Below are positions 24,710 through 31,859 of a stretch of 64,000 bases of DNA, piece after piece. The first letter of the stretch is position 1. Each line of letters starts with the position of its first letter. The DNA comes from an uncultured Nocardioides sp. Its GTDB lineage: Bacteria; Actinomycetota; Actinomycetes; Propionibacteriales; Nocardioidaceae. The stretch covers positions 124,001 through 188,000 of the forward strand of contig NZ_CANKZF010000003.1 in assembly GCF_947488515.1 (NCBI RefSeq). Reading direction: 5' to 3'. Below the pieces are notes generated by a model. The model did not search any database. It saw only the letters and a program-made list of their open reading frames with translations, and was not told where the DNA came from. The position numbers and the translations under genes were made by a program.

Positions 24710-25675
24710 TCAGCGCGCCGCTGCCGAGGCGCGTCCGTGCTCGACGACGATCACCGCGAGCGCCACGACGACGCCGAGCAGGGTCTCGACCCCCCGGTCG
24801 AGGAGCAGTCCCGCCGCGTCCTGCGACGATCCGAGCTGGCCCATGAGCAGCGCCATCGGGGTGATGAAGAGCATCGCGATGCCGTAGTTGCGGCCCACGA
24901 CCAGCTCGGTGACGACCTGCAGGACGACGACCACCAGCACGAGCGGCACCGGGTCGAGCCCGAGCAGCAGCAGCGGCGCGGCGGTGAGCAGGCCGAGCAC
25001 CGTGCCGACGACGCGGTGGGCGGCGCGTACGGCCTGGTGGTCGCGGCCGCTGACGCTCAGGGGAGCGACCGCCGCGACCATCGCCCACCACGGGTGGCCG
25101 ATCCCTGCGGCGGTGGCCGCTCCACCCGCGAGGAGCGTGACGAGGAGGAAGCGCAGCGGGTCGACGTACCCCGGCACCCGCCGCAGCGGCGGGGGAGCAG
25201 TCCATGGCGTCCGACGTGCGACGGCGCCGATGTTGCCGATCACCACGGCGAGGGCTGCGCTCGCCGCGGACACCGCGAGGGCGACCGGGACGTCGGCCGT
25301 CGTGGCCGGCACCGCGGAGACGGTGCCGAACGCGAAGAGCAGGAAGAGCGGGCCCGAGGGGTGCCAGTCGAAGACCGTGGACGCCACCGACCCGGCGGCG
25401 GCGACGAGCGCGCTGAGCAGCACGAGCGCCCATGGGCCCACCCCCACGGCCGACACCAGCGCGCCGAGCCCGACGGCGGTGACGAGCGACAGGCCCGCGG
25501 TGCACTGCATGGCGGCGCGGGGGAGGTGCACCCGGCTGCGTCCGTAGAGCGCGGTGAAGGCGCCGAAAGCCGCGTAGACCGCCCACGAGGTCCGGTCGGC
25601 CGCGACGAGCGTGAGCAGCGGTACGGCGACGGTGAGGCCGGCGCGGAGGGCGACCCGGTGCTGCCCGGGCGGCAC
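24710..25675 (-). CDS. FUSC-family inner-membrane protein (aromatic acid exporter-like)
   Basis: About 321 residues, with two blocks of hydrophobic segments (about 10-145 and 185-315) separated by a basic loop. The pattern LRAGLTVAVPLLTL and WAVYAAFGAFTALYG at the start, repeated as WWAMVAAVAPLSVSG in the second half, matches FUSC/YccC proteins, which include p-hydroxybenzoic acid efflux pumps. Given the aromatic-acid genes that follow, export of aromatic acids is a possible role. The start is uncertain: GTG 25675 is the first normal start after the hairpin at 25710, but it has no good ribosome-binding site and homology may extend further upstream. Confidence 0.72.
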   Translation of the reverse strand: MPPGQHRVALRAGLTVAVPLLTLVAADRTSWAVYAAFGAFTALYGRSRVHLPRAAMQCTAGLSLVTAVGLGALVSAVGVGPWALVLLSALVAAAGSVASTVFDWHPSGPLFLLFAFGTVSAVPATTADVPVALAVSAASAALAVVIGNIGAVARRTPWTAPPPLRRVPGYVDPLRFLLVTLLAGGAATAAGIGHPWWAMVAAVAPLSVSGRDHQAVRAAHRVVGTVLGLLTAAPLLLLGLDPVPLVLVVVVLQVVTELVVGRNYGIAMLFITPMALLMGQLGSSQDAAGLLLDRGVETLLGVVVALAVIVVEHGRASAAAR

Positions 25676-25709
25676 CGGGTTCAGGCGGAACAGGTCACGT
25701 GCGACGGCA

Positions 25710-25751
25710 CGCGGACGGACCCGGGAACCACTGGTCCCGGGTCCGTCCGCG
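25710..25751 (-). terminator. Long perfect hairpin after the YceI gene
   Basis: A perfect 17-base stem (arms 25710-25726 and 25735-25751) with an 8-base loop, 29 bases after the YceI stop on the minus strand. It is the strongest stem in the window and most likely terminates the yceI message, separating it from the FUSC gene. Confidence 0.75.
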
Positions 25752-25779
25752 TGGGAGGTGCTGGTGCTCGGCGAGGTGA

Positions 25780-26406
25780 TCAGGCGTTCTTGATCGCGGA
25801 GACGTCGAACTCGAGCTTGATCTTCTCGGAGACGAGCACACCGCCGGTCTCGAGCGCGGCGTTCCAGGACAGGTCCCAGTCCTTGCGGTTGATCGTGGTC
25901 GCGCCCTCGAAGCCGACGCGCGTGTTGCCGAACGGATCGATCGCGGTGCCGGTCTCCTCGAAGGGGATCGTGACCGACTGGGTGGTGCCCTTGATGGTCA
26001 GGTCGCCGGTGACGGTCCACTCGGTGCCGTCGCGCTCGACGGAGGTCGACGCGAAGGTGATGGCGTCGTGGTTCTCGACGTCGAAGAAGTCGGCGGAGAC
26101 CAGGTGGCCGTCGCGGTCGGCGGAGCCGGTCGAGATGCTGGCGGGGCGGATGGTGAGGGAGACGGTCGAGGCGGCCGGGTTCTCGGCGTCGACGTGCGCG
26201 GTGCCCTCGAAGTCGGTGAACTGGCCGCGGACGGTGGTGACCATCGCGTGGCGGGCCGAGAAGCCGAGGCGGGAGTGGCTGGCGTCGATGGTGTAGTCAC
26301 CGGTGAGCGCGTCGCGCTCGGCGACGGCGACGGGGGCGGCAGCCTGGCTGGGCGTCGAGGCGGGGACGGGGGCGGCGGACTTGGACGTGCGGCGGAAGAA
26401 CGACAT
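25780..26406 (-). CDS. YceI-family lipid-binding-like protein
   Basis: A 208-residue protein with the YceI lipocalin-like fold. An N-terminal linker (FFRRTSKSAAP then an alanine/proline stretch) is followed by the domain from about residue 37: GDYTIDASHSRLGFSARHAMVTTVRGQF (read as consecutive blocks), then TIKGTTQSVTIP and NRKDWDLSWNAALE. YceI relatives bind polyisoprenoids or other amphiphiles. There is no clear signal peptide, as is common for the actinobacterial versions. Start ATG 26406 has CAGGAG 7 bases upstream. The operator-like repeat at 26433 suggests MarR-type control. Confidence 0.85.
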   Translation of the reverse strand: MSFFRRTSKSAAPVPASTPSQAAAPVAVAERDALTGDYTIDASHSRLGFSARHAMVTTVRGQFTDFEGTAHVDAENPAASTVSLTIRPASISTGSADRDGHLVSADFFDVENHDAITFASTSVERDGTEWTVTGDLTIKGTTQSVTIPFEETGTAIDPFGNTRVGFEGATTINRKDWDLSWNAALETGGVLVSEKIKLEFDVSAIKNA

Positions 26407-26432
26407 CGGGGGCTCCTGAGGGGCGAAGGGTT

Positions 26433-26448
26433 TTGATTGATGATTCAA
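26433..26448. promoter_or_regulatory. MarR-like imperfect palindrome upstream of yceI
   Basis: TTGATTGATGATTCAA: 12 of 16 positions are symmetric, and it is notably AT-rich against its surroundings. It lies 27 bases upstream of the yceI start. Its size and TTGA/TCAA ends resemble MarR-family operators. No marR gene is visible in the window, so this is an inference. Confidence 0.35.
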
Positions 26449-26509
26449 CCAATCTAACCGGTCAGCCGTCGTCCTTGTTCCCGGCTCGATGTGATCCGCG
26501 CCTCATGCC

Positions 26510-26547
26510 GACGGCCCGGCCCTCCAGCGGTGGGAGGCCGGGCCGTC
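26510..26547 (-). terminator. Hairpin ending the cat operon
   Basis: GACGGCCCGGCC (26510-26521) pairs perfectly with GGCCGGGCCGTC (26536-26547). The stem begins 8 bases after the catC stop on the minus strand. Its position between catC and the yceI promoter makes a terminator for the cat transcript very likely. Confidence 0.7.
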
Positions 26548-26555
26548 TCGACGGG

Positions 26556-26834
26556 TCAGGCGATCGACGAGGGGTGCTTCGCCAGCGGGGTGACCTGGAT
26601 GGCCATGTAGGGGAACAGCGGCAACCCCGAGAGCAGGTCGTGGAGCGCGTCGTTGGACTCGACGTCGAAGATCGAGACGTTGGCGTACTCGCCGACGACG
26701 CGCCACAGGTGCGGCCAGCGGCCCGAGCGCTGCACCTCCTCGGCGTACGCCCTCTCGCGGGCGACGAGGTCGGCCTTGACGTCGGCATCCATGTCGAGCG
26801 GGATCCGGACGTCCATGCGCACGTGGTAGAGCAT
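26556..26834 (-). CDS. catC: Muconolactone delta-isomerase
   Basis: A 92-residue protein of the CatC family, close to the family's usual 90-96 residues. It begins MLYHVRMDVRIP and contains the conserved blocks ERAYAEEVQRSGRWPHLWR and LPLFPYMAIQVTPLAKHPS. CatC converts muconolactone to 3-oxoadipate enol-lactone, the last step specific to the catechol branch; the product is passed to PcaD (35389). It is the last gene of catR-catB-catA-catC, 6 bases after the catA stop. Confidence 0.95.
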   Translation of the reverse strand: MLYHVRMDVRIPLDMDADVKADLVARERAYAEEVQRSGRWPHLWRVVGEYANVSIFDVESNDALHDLLSGLPLFPYMAIQVTPLAKHPSSIA

Positions 26835-26840
26835 CGGCGA

Positions 26841-27704
26841 TCAGCCCTTCGCGGGGTCGAGGACGAAGCCGTAGGTCACCGTCGCGGAGCCGTCGGCCTG
26901 CCGCTGCGGGTCGAGGATCAGCTCGGGCTTCACGGCCGAGGCGATGTCGTCGTCGTTGTGCTCGTCGCCGGGGAAGTAGAGCTGGGCCGTGAGGAGCTCG
27001 TGGCCGGGCGCGGAGACCTTGACGTGCAGGTGGGCAGGGCGCCAGGCGTGCCAGCCGGCGGCGGCGATGAGCTTGCCGCACGAGCCGTCGGTGGGGATCT
27101 GGTAGGGCGCGGGCTGCACCGTGGTGATCTCGAAGTTCCCGTCGGCGTCGGTGGTGAAGGTGCCGCGCAGGTTCCACTCGGGGATCCCGGGGGCGAACTG
27201 CGAGTAGAAGCCGTCGTCGTCGGCGTGCCAGAGCTCCACCTTGGCGCCGCCGAGGGCGGACCCGTCGCACGAGGTGACCTGACCGCTCCACACGAGCGGG
27301 GTGCCGCCCTCGTCGTCGCGCATCGAGATGGTGCCCTTCGCGCCCTGCTCGGGAGCGTCCGGGACGTAGTAGGGACCCTCGATCGAGCCCTTGTTGCCCT
27401 CGCGGTGCTCGGTGGCGACGTCCTCGACGACGTGCTCGAGCCAGACGTCGAGGAAGAGCGGCCACTCGCCGTCCTCGCCCACGCCGATCAGCCACGCCTT
27501 GAGGGCGTTGAACTCGTCGTAGGTGACCTTGTGGGTGCGCACGGTCGTGTAGATCGCCTCGAGCACCTCGCGGGCCAGGGTGTCGACCCGCTCGGCGGGG
27601 ACGTCCTTGACCGCGGCGTACGGCGACTTGTCGGCGTGGAAGCGCTCGGTGGCGCTGGCGCCGGAGGCCGCTGCGGTGGCGGACTCGTTGACGGTGGTGG
27701 ACAT
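26841..27704 (-). CDS. catA: Catechol 1,2-dioxygenase
   Basis: A 287-residue intradiol dioxygenase that cleaves catechol to cis,cis-muconate using non-heme Fe(III). The expected iron ligands are present: Y167 (in DGFYSQF), Y201 (PAPYQIP), H225 and H227 (RPAHLHV). The N-terminal helical domain (about 25-105) gives dimerisation and bound lipid in this family. LWHADDDG is the intradiol signature. The gene lies between catB and catC on one strand. Its 90-base leader holds an unusual G-rich repeat (27747-27782), and GAGGAG stands 6-7 bases before the start. Confidence 0.96.
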   Translation of the reverse strand: MSTTVNESATAAASGASATERFHADKSPYAAVKDVPAERVDTLAREVLEAIYTTVRTHKVTYDEFNALKAWLIGVGEDGEWPLFLDVWLEHVVEDVATEHREGNKGSIEGPYYVPDAPEQGAKGTISMRDDEGGTPLVWSGQVTSCDGSALGGAKVELWHADDDGFYSQFAPGIPEWNLRGTFTTDADGNFEITTVQPAPYQIPTDGSCGKLIAAAGWHAWRPAHLHVKVSAPGHELLTAQLYFPGDEHNDDDIASAVKPELILDPQRQADGSATVTYGFVLDPAKG

Positions 27705-27746
27705 GGGTGCTCCTCGGGAGGGGTGGGGTGTGGTGCGGCGGGGACT

Positions 27747-27782
27747 GGAATGGGTGGAAAGCGTGGGAAAGGGTGGGAAGGG
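27747..27782. repeat. G-rich imperfect repeat in the catB-catA spacer
   Basis: Three to four imperfect copies of a roughly 10-base unit like GTGGGAAAGG, all G on the plus strand and so C/T-rich in the catA messenger. It lies in the 90-base spacer between the catB stop and the catA start. It could form a G-quadruplex on the template strand or be slippage-prone; no function is shown. Confidence 0.4.
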
Positions 27783-27794
27783 TCTGGTGCCGGG

Positions 27795-28895
27795 TCAGTC
27801 CTGGCGGTAGCGCGCGAGCTTGTCGGGGTCGATGACCGCGCCGAGCCCGGGGCCGGACCGGGCGACGAGCTGGCCGCCGTGGATCTGGAGCGGGTCGGCG
27901 AGCAGGTCGTCGGTCATGTCGAGGAAGTTGGACAGCTCGCCTGCGCGGCGCGACGTGAGCTCGAAGGCCGAGCCGAAGGCGACGGAGCACAGCGAGCCGA
28001 GCTGGCCGTCGATCTGGTTGCCCATGACGAGCTCGACGCCCAGCCCCTCGGCGAGGTGGTGGACGCGCCGACTGGTGGTGAAGCCCGTGCGGGCGGTCTT
28101 GATGCTGATCGCGGTGGCGGAGCCGCCGAGGACCTCGCGGGTCACGTCTGCGGGGGTCACCACCGACTCGTCGGCGATGAGGGGGACGTCGAGCTGCTGC
28201 ACCAGCCAGCGGCGACCGAGCACGTCGTCGGCCGGGCACAGCTCCTCGGCGAAGGTCAGGCCGAGGTCGCCCATCTCGGCCATCGCGCGCGCCGACTCCG
28301 AGGCCGACCAGCCACGGTTGCCGTCGACGTACAGCTCGACGTCGTCGCCGAGTCCCTCGCGCAGGGCGCGGACGACGGCGGTGTCGAGGCGGTAGGGGTG
28401 GCGGCCGACCTTCACCTTGAACGTCGTGATGCCGTAGGTGTCGCGCATCCGCTCGGCCTCGTCGACCATGGCCGCGGGCTCGTCGAAGCCCAGCATGTGG
28501 GAGACGTGCATCCGGTCGGTGTAGCCACCGAGCAGCTCGGTGACGCTGTAGCCCAGCGACTGACCCAGGGCGTCCCAGATGGCCATGTCGAGCGCCGACT
28601 TGGCGGTGGGGTTGCCGATCGTGCGGGAGAGCCGGGTGTGGATCTGCTCGCGCTCCATCAGGTCGAGACCGACGACCTGGCCGGCGAAGATGGTGTCGAT
28701 GACCGCGACGATGCCGGCCTGGGTCTCGCCGTAGGTGAACGGTCGCGGCGGGGCCTCCGCGACGCCGACGACGCCGTCGTCGGTGGTGACGCGCACGAGC
28801 ACGTGCTCGGCGACGTGCACCTCGCCGCTCGCGAACCTCAGCGGCTTGCGGTAGGGGATGGCGAAGGGGATCGCCTCCACCCGGGTGATCTTCAT
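27795..28895 (-). CDS. catB: Muconate cycloisomerase
   Basis: A 366-residue enolase-superfamily enzyme (muconate lactonising subgroup) that turns cis,cis-muconate into muconolactone. Seen: the catalytic base motif FKVKVG, metal ligands in VDGNRGWS, FAEELCPADD and LIADESV, and the general acid region IKTARTGF. Length matches the family (about 370). ATG 28895 overlaps the LysR stop as ATGA, so regulator and enzyme are co-transcribed. Chloromuconate cycloisomerases are close relatives, but the catA and catC neighbours point to the ordinary catechol branch. Confidence 0.94.
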   Translation of the reverse strand: MKITRVEAIPFAIPYRKPLRFASGEVHVAEHVLVRVTTDDGVVGVAEAPPRPFTYGETQAGIVAVIDTIFAGQVVGLDLMEREQIHTRLSRTIGNPTAKSALDMAIWDALGQSLGYSVTELLGGYTDRMHVSHMLGFDEPAAMVDEAERMRDTYGITTFKVKVGRHPYRLDTAVVRALREGLGDDVELYVDGNRGWSASESARAMAEMGDLGLTFAEELCPADDVLGRRWLVQQLDVPLIADESVVTPADVTREVLGGSATAISIKTARTGFTTSRRVHHLAEGLGVELVMGNQIDGQLGSLCSVAFGSAFELTSRRAGELSNFLDMTDDLLADPLQIHGGQLVARSGPGLGAVIDPDKLARYRQD

Positions 28896-29803
28896 CGGAC
28901 GACCTCGTCGGAGTCGGGGAGGGCTACGGGGGAGTCGGCGGACAGCACGTCGAGGACGGCCAGCACCGCGGGATTGGTCTCGTCGGCGCGCCACACCAGG
29001 GCCAGGTCGACGGTCGCGGCGTCGGTGACGTCGCGGAAGACCACGCCGGCGAGGGGGGCCGCCCGGACGGAGGCGGGGACCAGCGCGACGCCGAGGTCGG
29101 CCGCGACGAGCGGCAGCAGGACCGAGATGCCGGCCGCCTCGTGCTCACGGATCGGCACGAAGTCCACCTCGCGGGCGCTGCGCAGGACGGCGTCGTTGAC
29201 CGCGGAGTCCGGACCGGAGAACAGGATGAAGCGCTCGGTGCGCAGGTCGCTCATCGAGATGCTCGGCTGGTGGGCCAGGGGGTGGTCCTCGGCGACCGCC
29301 AGCACCAGCGGCTCGGTCGAGAGGGTGCGCGAGGCGAGTCCGTCGCCGGACATCGGCGGACGGAGCACGCCGAGGTCGAGGGTCCCCTCGTGCAGCCCGT
29401 CGACCTGCGCGGGGGTGAGCAGGTCGGCGTGGATCTCGAGGGCCATGCCGGGGAGCGCACGCTTGACGGTGCGTGCCATCCGGGGGAGCTCGGTGTGGGC
29501 CGCGCTGCCGGTGAAGGCGATGCGGACGAGCCCCTGCCGGCCGGCGGCGATGCGTCGTACGCCGCGCACGCCGGCCTCGACCGACTCCAGGATGCGCGCC
29601 ACCTCGAGCTGGAAGAACTCGCCGGCGGGCGTGAGCCGCACCTGGCGGGTGGTCCTGACGAAGAGAGGGGTGCCGAGCTCGGCCTCGAGCTGGCGGATGG
29701 ACTGCGACAGGGCGGGCTGCGCCATGTGGAGGCGGTCGGCCGCGCGCCCGAAGTGCCGGGTCTCGGCCACCTCGGCGAAGTAGCGCAGGTGTCGCAGCTC
29801 CAC
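28892..29803 (-). CDS. catR: LysR-family regulator of the cat operon
   Basis: A 303-residue LysR-type regulator. Winged helix-turn-helix at residues 1-60 (HLRYFAEVAETRHFGRAADR, QPALSQSIRQLEAELG) and a ligand-binding domain from about residue 90 (ELPRMARTVKRALPG). LysR members of the CatR/BenM group respond to cis,cis-muconate. It is the first gene of the catRBAC operon, which is unusual, since such regulators are mostly divergent from their targets. Start GTG 29803 has GGAGGAGG close upstream; an upstream in-frame ATG at 29842 is possible. The repeats at 29871-29928 are the likely binding site. Confidence 0.88.
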   Translation of the reverse strand: MELRHLRYFAEVAETRHFGRAADRLHMAQPALSQSIRQLEAELGTPLFVRTTRQVRLTPAGEFFQLEVARILESVEAGVRGVRRIAAGRQGLVRIAFTGSAAHTELPRMARTVKRALPGMALEIHADLLTPAQVDGLHEGTLDLGVLRPPMSGDGLASRTLSTEPLVLAVAEDHPLAHQPSISMSDLRTERFILFSGPDSAVNDAVLRSAREVDFVPIREHEAAGISVLLPLVAADLGVALVPASVRAAPLAGVVFRDVTDAATVDLALVWRADETNPAVLAVLDVLSADSPVALPDSDEVVR

Positions 29804-29870
29804 GGGTCCTCCTCCGTTCCACGGGATGGTGACGACGCTCACGTCGGCGTCGACTCACGGTAGGTCGGGG

Positions 29871-29928
29871 CATTGATCGAGGACAAGGACTTGTTTCCGC
29901 ACCATTGATACGTCAGATCGATCAATGG
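29871..29928. promoter_or_regulatory. CATTGAT repeats, probable LysR binding region
   Basis: CATTGATCGA occurs at 29871-29880. At 29902-29928 there is a perfect inverted repeat CCATTGAT-N11-ATCAATGG. The spacer and half-site size fit the dyad bound by LysR-type regulators. The region lies between divergent catR and the DUF6529-like gene, 68-125 bases upstream of the catR start. Confidence 0.7.
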
Positions 29929-29983
29929 GTGGCGTGTCTGGAGCGGCCTTCCGCGGCGGGCCCGATCGGCGCATCCTGACTCC

Positions 29984-30577
29984 ATGGCCGACCACACGGC
30001 AGCACGGGCGTCCGGGAGCCTGGCCGTTCCGCTGGCAGCCTTCGCGGCGGGCGCCGTGGTGGCGGTGCTGCTCGGCGTGCTCGGTCGGGTGCACGACCCG
30101 ACGCTGAGCGGGACGACCGACCTGGGCTTCCGCACCGTGATCGAGATGAAGGTCGTGCTCTCGACGGTGATCGGCGCGCTGGTCGTCGTCCAGCTGCTGA
30201 GCGCGCTCTGGCTCTACGGCCATCTCGGCGGCCGGCCACCGTCCTGGCTCGGCACGGCGCACCGGGTGTCGGGCGCGGTCGCGCTGCTGCTCGCGGTGTT
30301 CGTCGGCTACAGCTGCCTGTGGGCGCTCGGCCTGGAGGTGGGCACGATCCACACCGGTGAGTCGGTGCCGTTGCGCGTCGTCGTCCACGGCGTGCTCGGC
30401 TGCATGGTCTTCGGCGCGGTGGTGGTGAAGGTCGTGGCCGTGCGGGCCCGCCGCGCTCCCGGCTGGTTCCTGCCGGTCGCGGGCGGGCTCCTCTTCACGC
30501 TCCTGCTCGTCGTCGTGTTGACCTCGGCGGTCTGGTACGTCGCCGCGCGCGGCTGGCCCAGCCACGGCGGCTACTGA
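29984..30577 (+). CDS. DUF6529-type membrane protein
   Basis: A 197-residue protein with five predicted membrane segments (about 15-35, 55-80, 95-120, 130-150, 165-190). The conserved blocks LGTAHRVSGAVALLLAVFVGYSCLWALG (in two pieces) and GWFLPVAGGLLFTLLLVVV match a family of actinobacterial membrane proteins of unknown function; histidines in segments 3 and 4 (AHRVSG, VVHGVLG) resemble heme-b ligands of cytochrome b561-like proteins, which is only a guess. It is divergent from catR and shares its upstream region, so the LysR regulator may also affect it. Confidence 0.7.
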   Translation: MADHTAARASGSLAVPLAAFAAGAVVAVLLGVLGRVHDPTLSGTTDLGFRTVIEMKVVLSTVIGALVVVQLLSALWLYGHLGGRPPSWLGTAHRVSGAVALLLAVFVGYSCLWALGLEVGTIHTGESVPLRVVVHGVLGCMVFGAVVVKVVAVRARRAPGWFLPVAGGLLFTLLLVVVLTSAVWYVAARGWPSHGGY

Positions 30578-30583
30578 TCCCGG

Positions 30584-31801
30584 TCAGCGACCCCCGCGGG
30601 CCGGGACCACCAGGCGCGCGACCACCCCGGCGTGGTCGGAGGGCCACAGGCCCGAGGCCGTCATGTCGGACGGGTCGTCGCCGACGATGGTCGCCCGCGG
30701 TGCCTTCACCTCGTCGCTGTAGAGGACCAGGTCGATCCGTGAGGTGAGCGGGTTGTCCGGGTCGGTGAGCGTCGCGCCGAGGCAGCAGGTGAAGCCCGGG
30801 TCGCCCGGGTGACTGCGCGTCCACGCGTCGTTGCCGACCCCGGCCAGGAGCCGGACGTACGCCGGGGCGTCCGGGGCGTCGGAGTTGTAGTCGCCGACGT
30901 AGACCATCGGGAGCGCGCCGAGCTGCGCGGTGAGCGCGGCCTGCGCGGCGAGGAGCTCGCCGACCTGGGCCACCCGCACCTGTTCGCCGTCGATGCCGGG
31001 GACCCCGAAGGCCTCGAGGTGGGAGTTGACGAAGCGGAACGTCGACTTGCCCACGGACAGGTCCGCGGAGCCCCAGCCCCGCGCCACGGGCAGCTGGGCG
31101 CCGCCGATCGGGAAGCTGATGATGGTGGAGTAGGTGCCGGTGCGGGCGTTGGCCGTCGCGACGTCGTCGCGGACGATGATCACGTCACGGTCGGCGAGGC
31201 GCACCGCCCGCGTCGGGAACGTCGCAGTCGGGCTGGCGAGGTAGGGGATCGGCGGCGAGGAGAAGTTGTTCGACGTCGCGCCGACGACCTCGTGGTAGCC
31301 GGCGCCCCGCTCGGCGAGCGCGTCGAGGAGGAGGTCGAGGAAGTCGTACTCGACGGTCGGGTTGCTCGTGGCGCCGTTCAGCGGGTTGTACGCGAACGTC
31401 GTCCAGGTGGTGACCTCCTGCAGGCCCACGGCGTCCGGGTCGGCCGCCACGATCTCGTCGGCGATGGCCCCCATCCGCTCCGCGGGCCGGGTCGCCTGGA
31501 CGGCTGCCCACGTCTGCGTCGCCGCACCGACGATGGCGGTGTTGTTGCCGCTGGCCAGGGCCAGCAGCATCGGGGTGAGGTCCGCGCCCAGGTAGAGGTT
31601 GCGGGTCATGACGGTGGCCGTACGTGCCGGGGTGCCGTGCCCGCCGCCGTGCCCGCCGCCGTGCCCGCCGCCATGGCCACTGCCGTGCCCGCCGCCCGGG
31701 GGACCGGCGTGGACGCTCGCGCTGGGCACCAGTGCGGTGCCCAGCGCGAGTGCCGTGGCGAGGAGGCCGAGGAGGACGCGGTGGCGGGGGGCTCTGGTCA
31801 T
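30584..31801 (-). CDS. Secreted endonuclease/exonuclease/phosphatase-family protein
   Basis: A 405-residue exported protein. Signal peptide in residues 1-32 (VLLGLLATALALGTALVPSASVHA). A glycine/histidine stretch follows (about 33-57), then the EEP fold: VMTRNLYLGADL, the catalytic GLQEVTTW, MVYVGDYNSDAPD and terminal SDHAGVVARL, which supply the metal-binding and catalytic acids and histidine. EEP enzymes hydrolyse phosphodiesters or phosphomonoesters (nucleases, sphingomyelinases, inositol phosphatases); the substrate is not clear. The Gly-His segment may bind metal. It is convergent with the DUF6529-type gene, 6 bases apart. Confidence 0.83.
   Translation of the reverse strand: MTRAPRHRVLLGLLATALALGTALVPSASVHAGPPGGGHGSGHGGGHGGGHGGGHGTPARTATVMTRNLYLGADLTPMLLALASGNNTAIVGAATQTWAAVQATRPAERMGAIADEIVAADPDAVGLQEVTTWTTFAYNPLNGATSNPTVEYDFLDLLLDALAERGAGYHEVVGATSNNFSSPPIPYLASPTATFPTRAVRLADRDVIIVRDDVATANARTGTYSTIISFPIGGAQLPVARGWGSADLSVGKSTFRFVNSHLEAFGVPGIDGEQVRVAQVGELLAAQAALTAQLGALPMVYVGDYNSDAPDAPAYVRLLAGVGNDAWTRSHPGDPGFTCCLGATLTDPDNPLTSRIDLVLYSDEVKAPRATIVGDDPSDMTASGLWPSDHAGVVARLVVPARGGR
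31634..31693. repeat. 12-bp tandem repeat encoding Gly-His units
   Basis: Five consecutive 12-base units (consensus GCCGTGCCCGCC on the plus strand; the fourth is diverged) inside the EEP nuclease gene. They encode repeated Gly-Gly-His-Gly after the signal peptide. The period is a multiple of three, so copy-number change would keep the frame. Confidence 0.85.
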
Positions 31802-31859
31802 CTTCGGACCGTGACACTCCCGGTCGCGGCGGGCAAGCCCCCATTTGGGGGCATTGCTG

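Noticed and set aside
26433..29783. An 1116-codon plus-strand frame across the cat operon
   Set aside because: Antisense to catC, catA, catB and catR; the product is rich in Gly, Arg, Val and Asp with no domain pattern.
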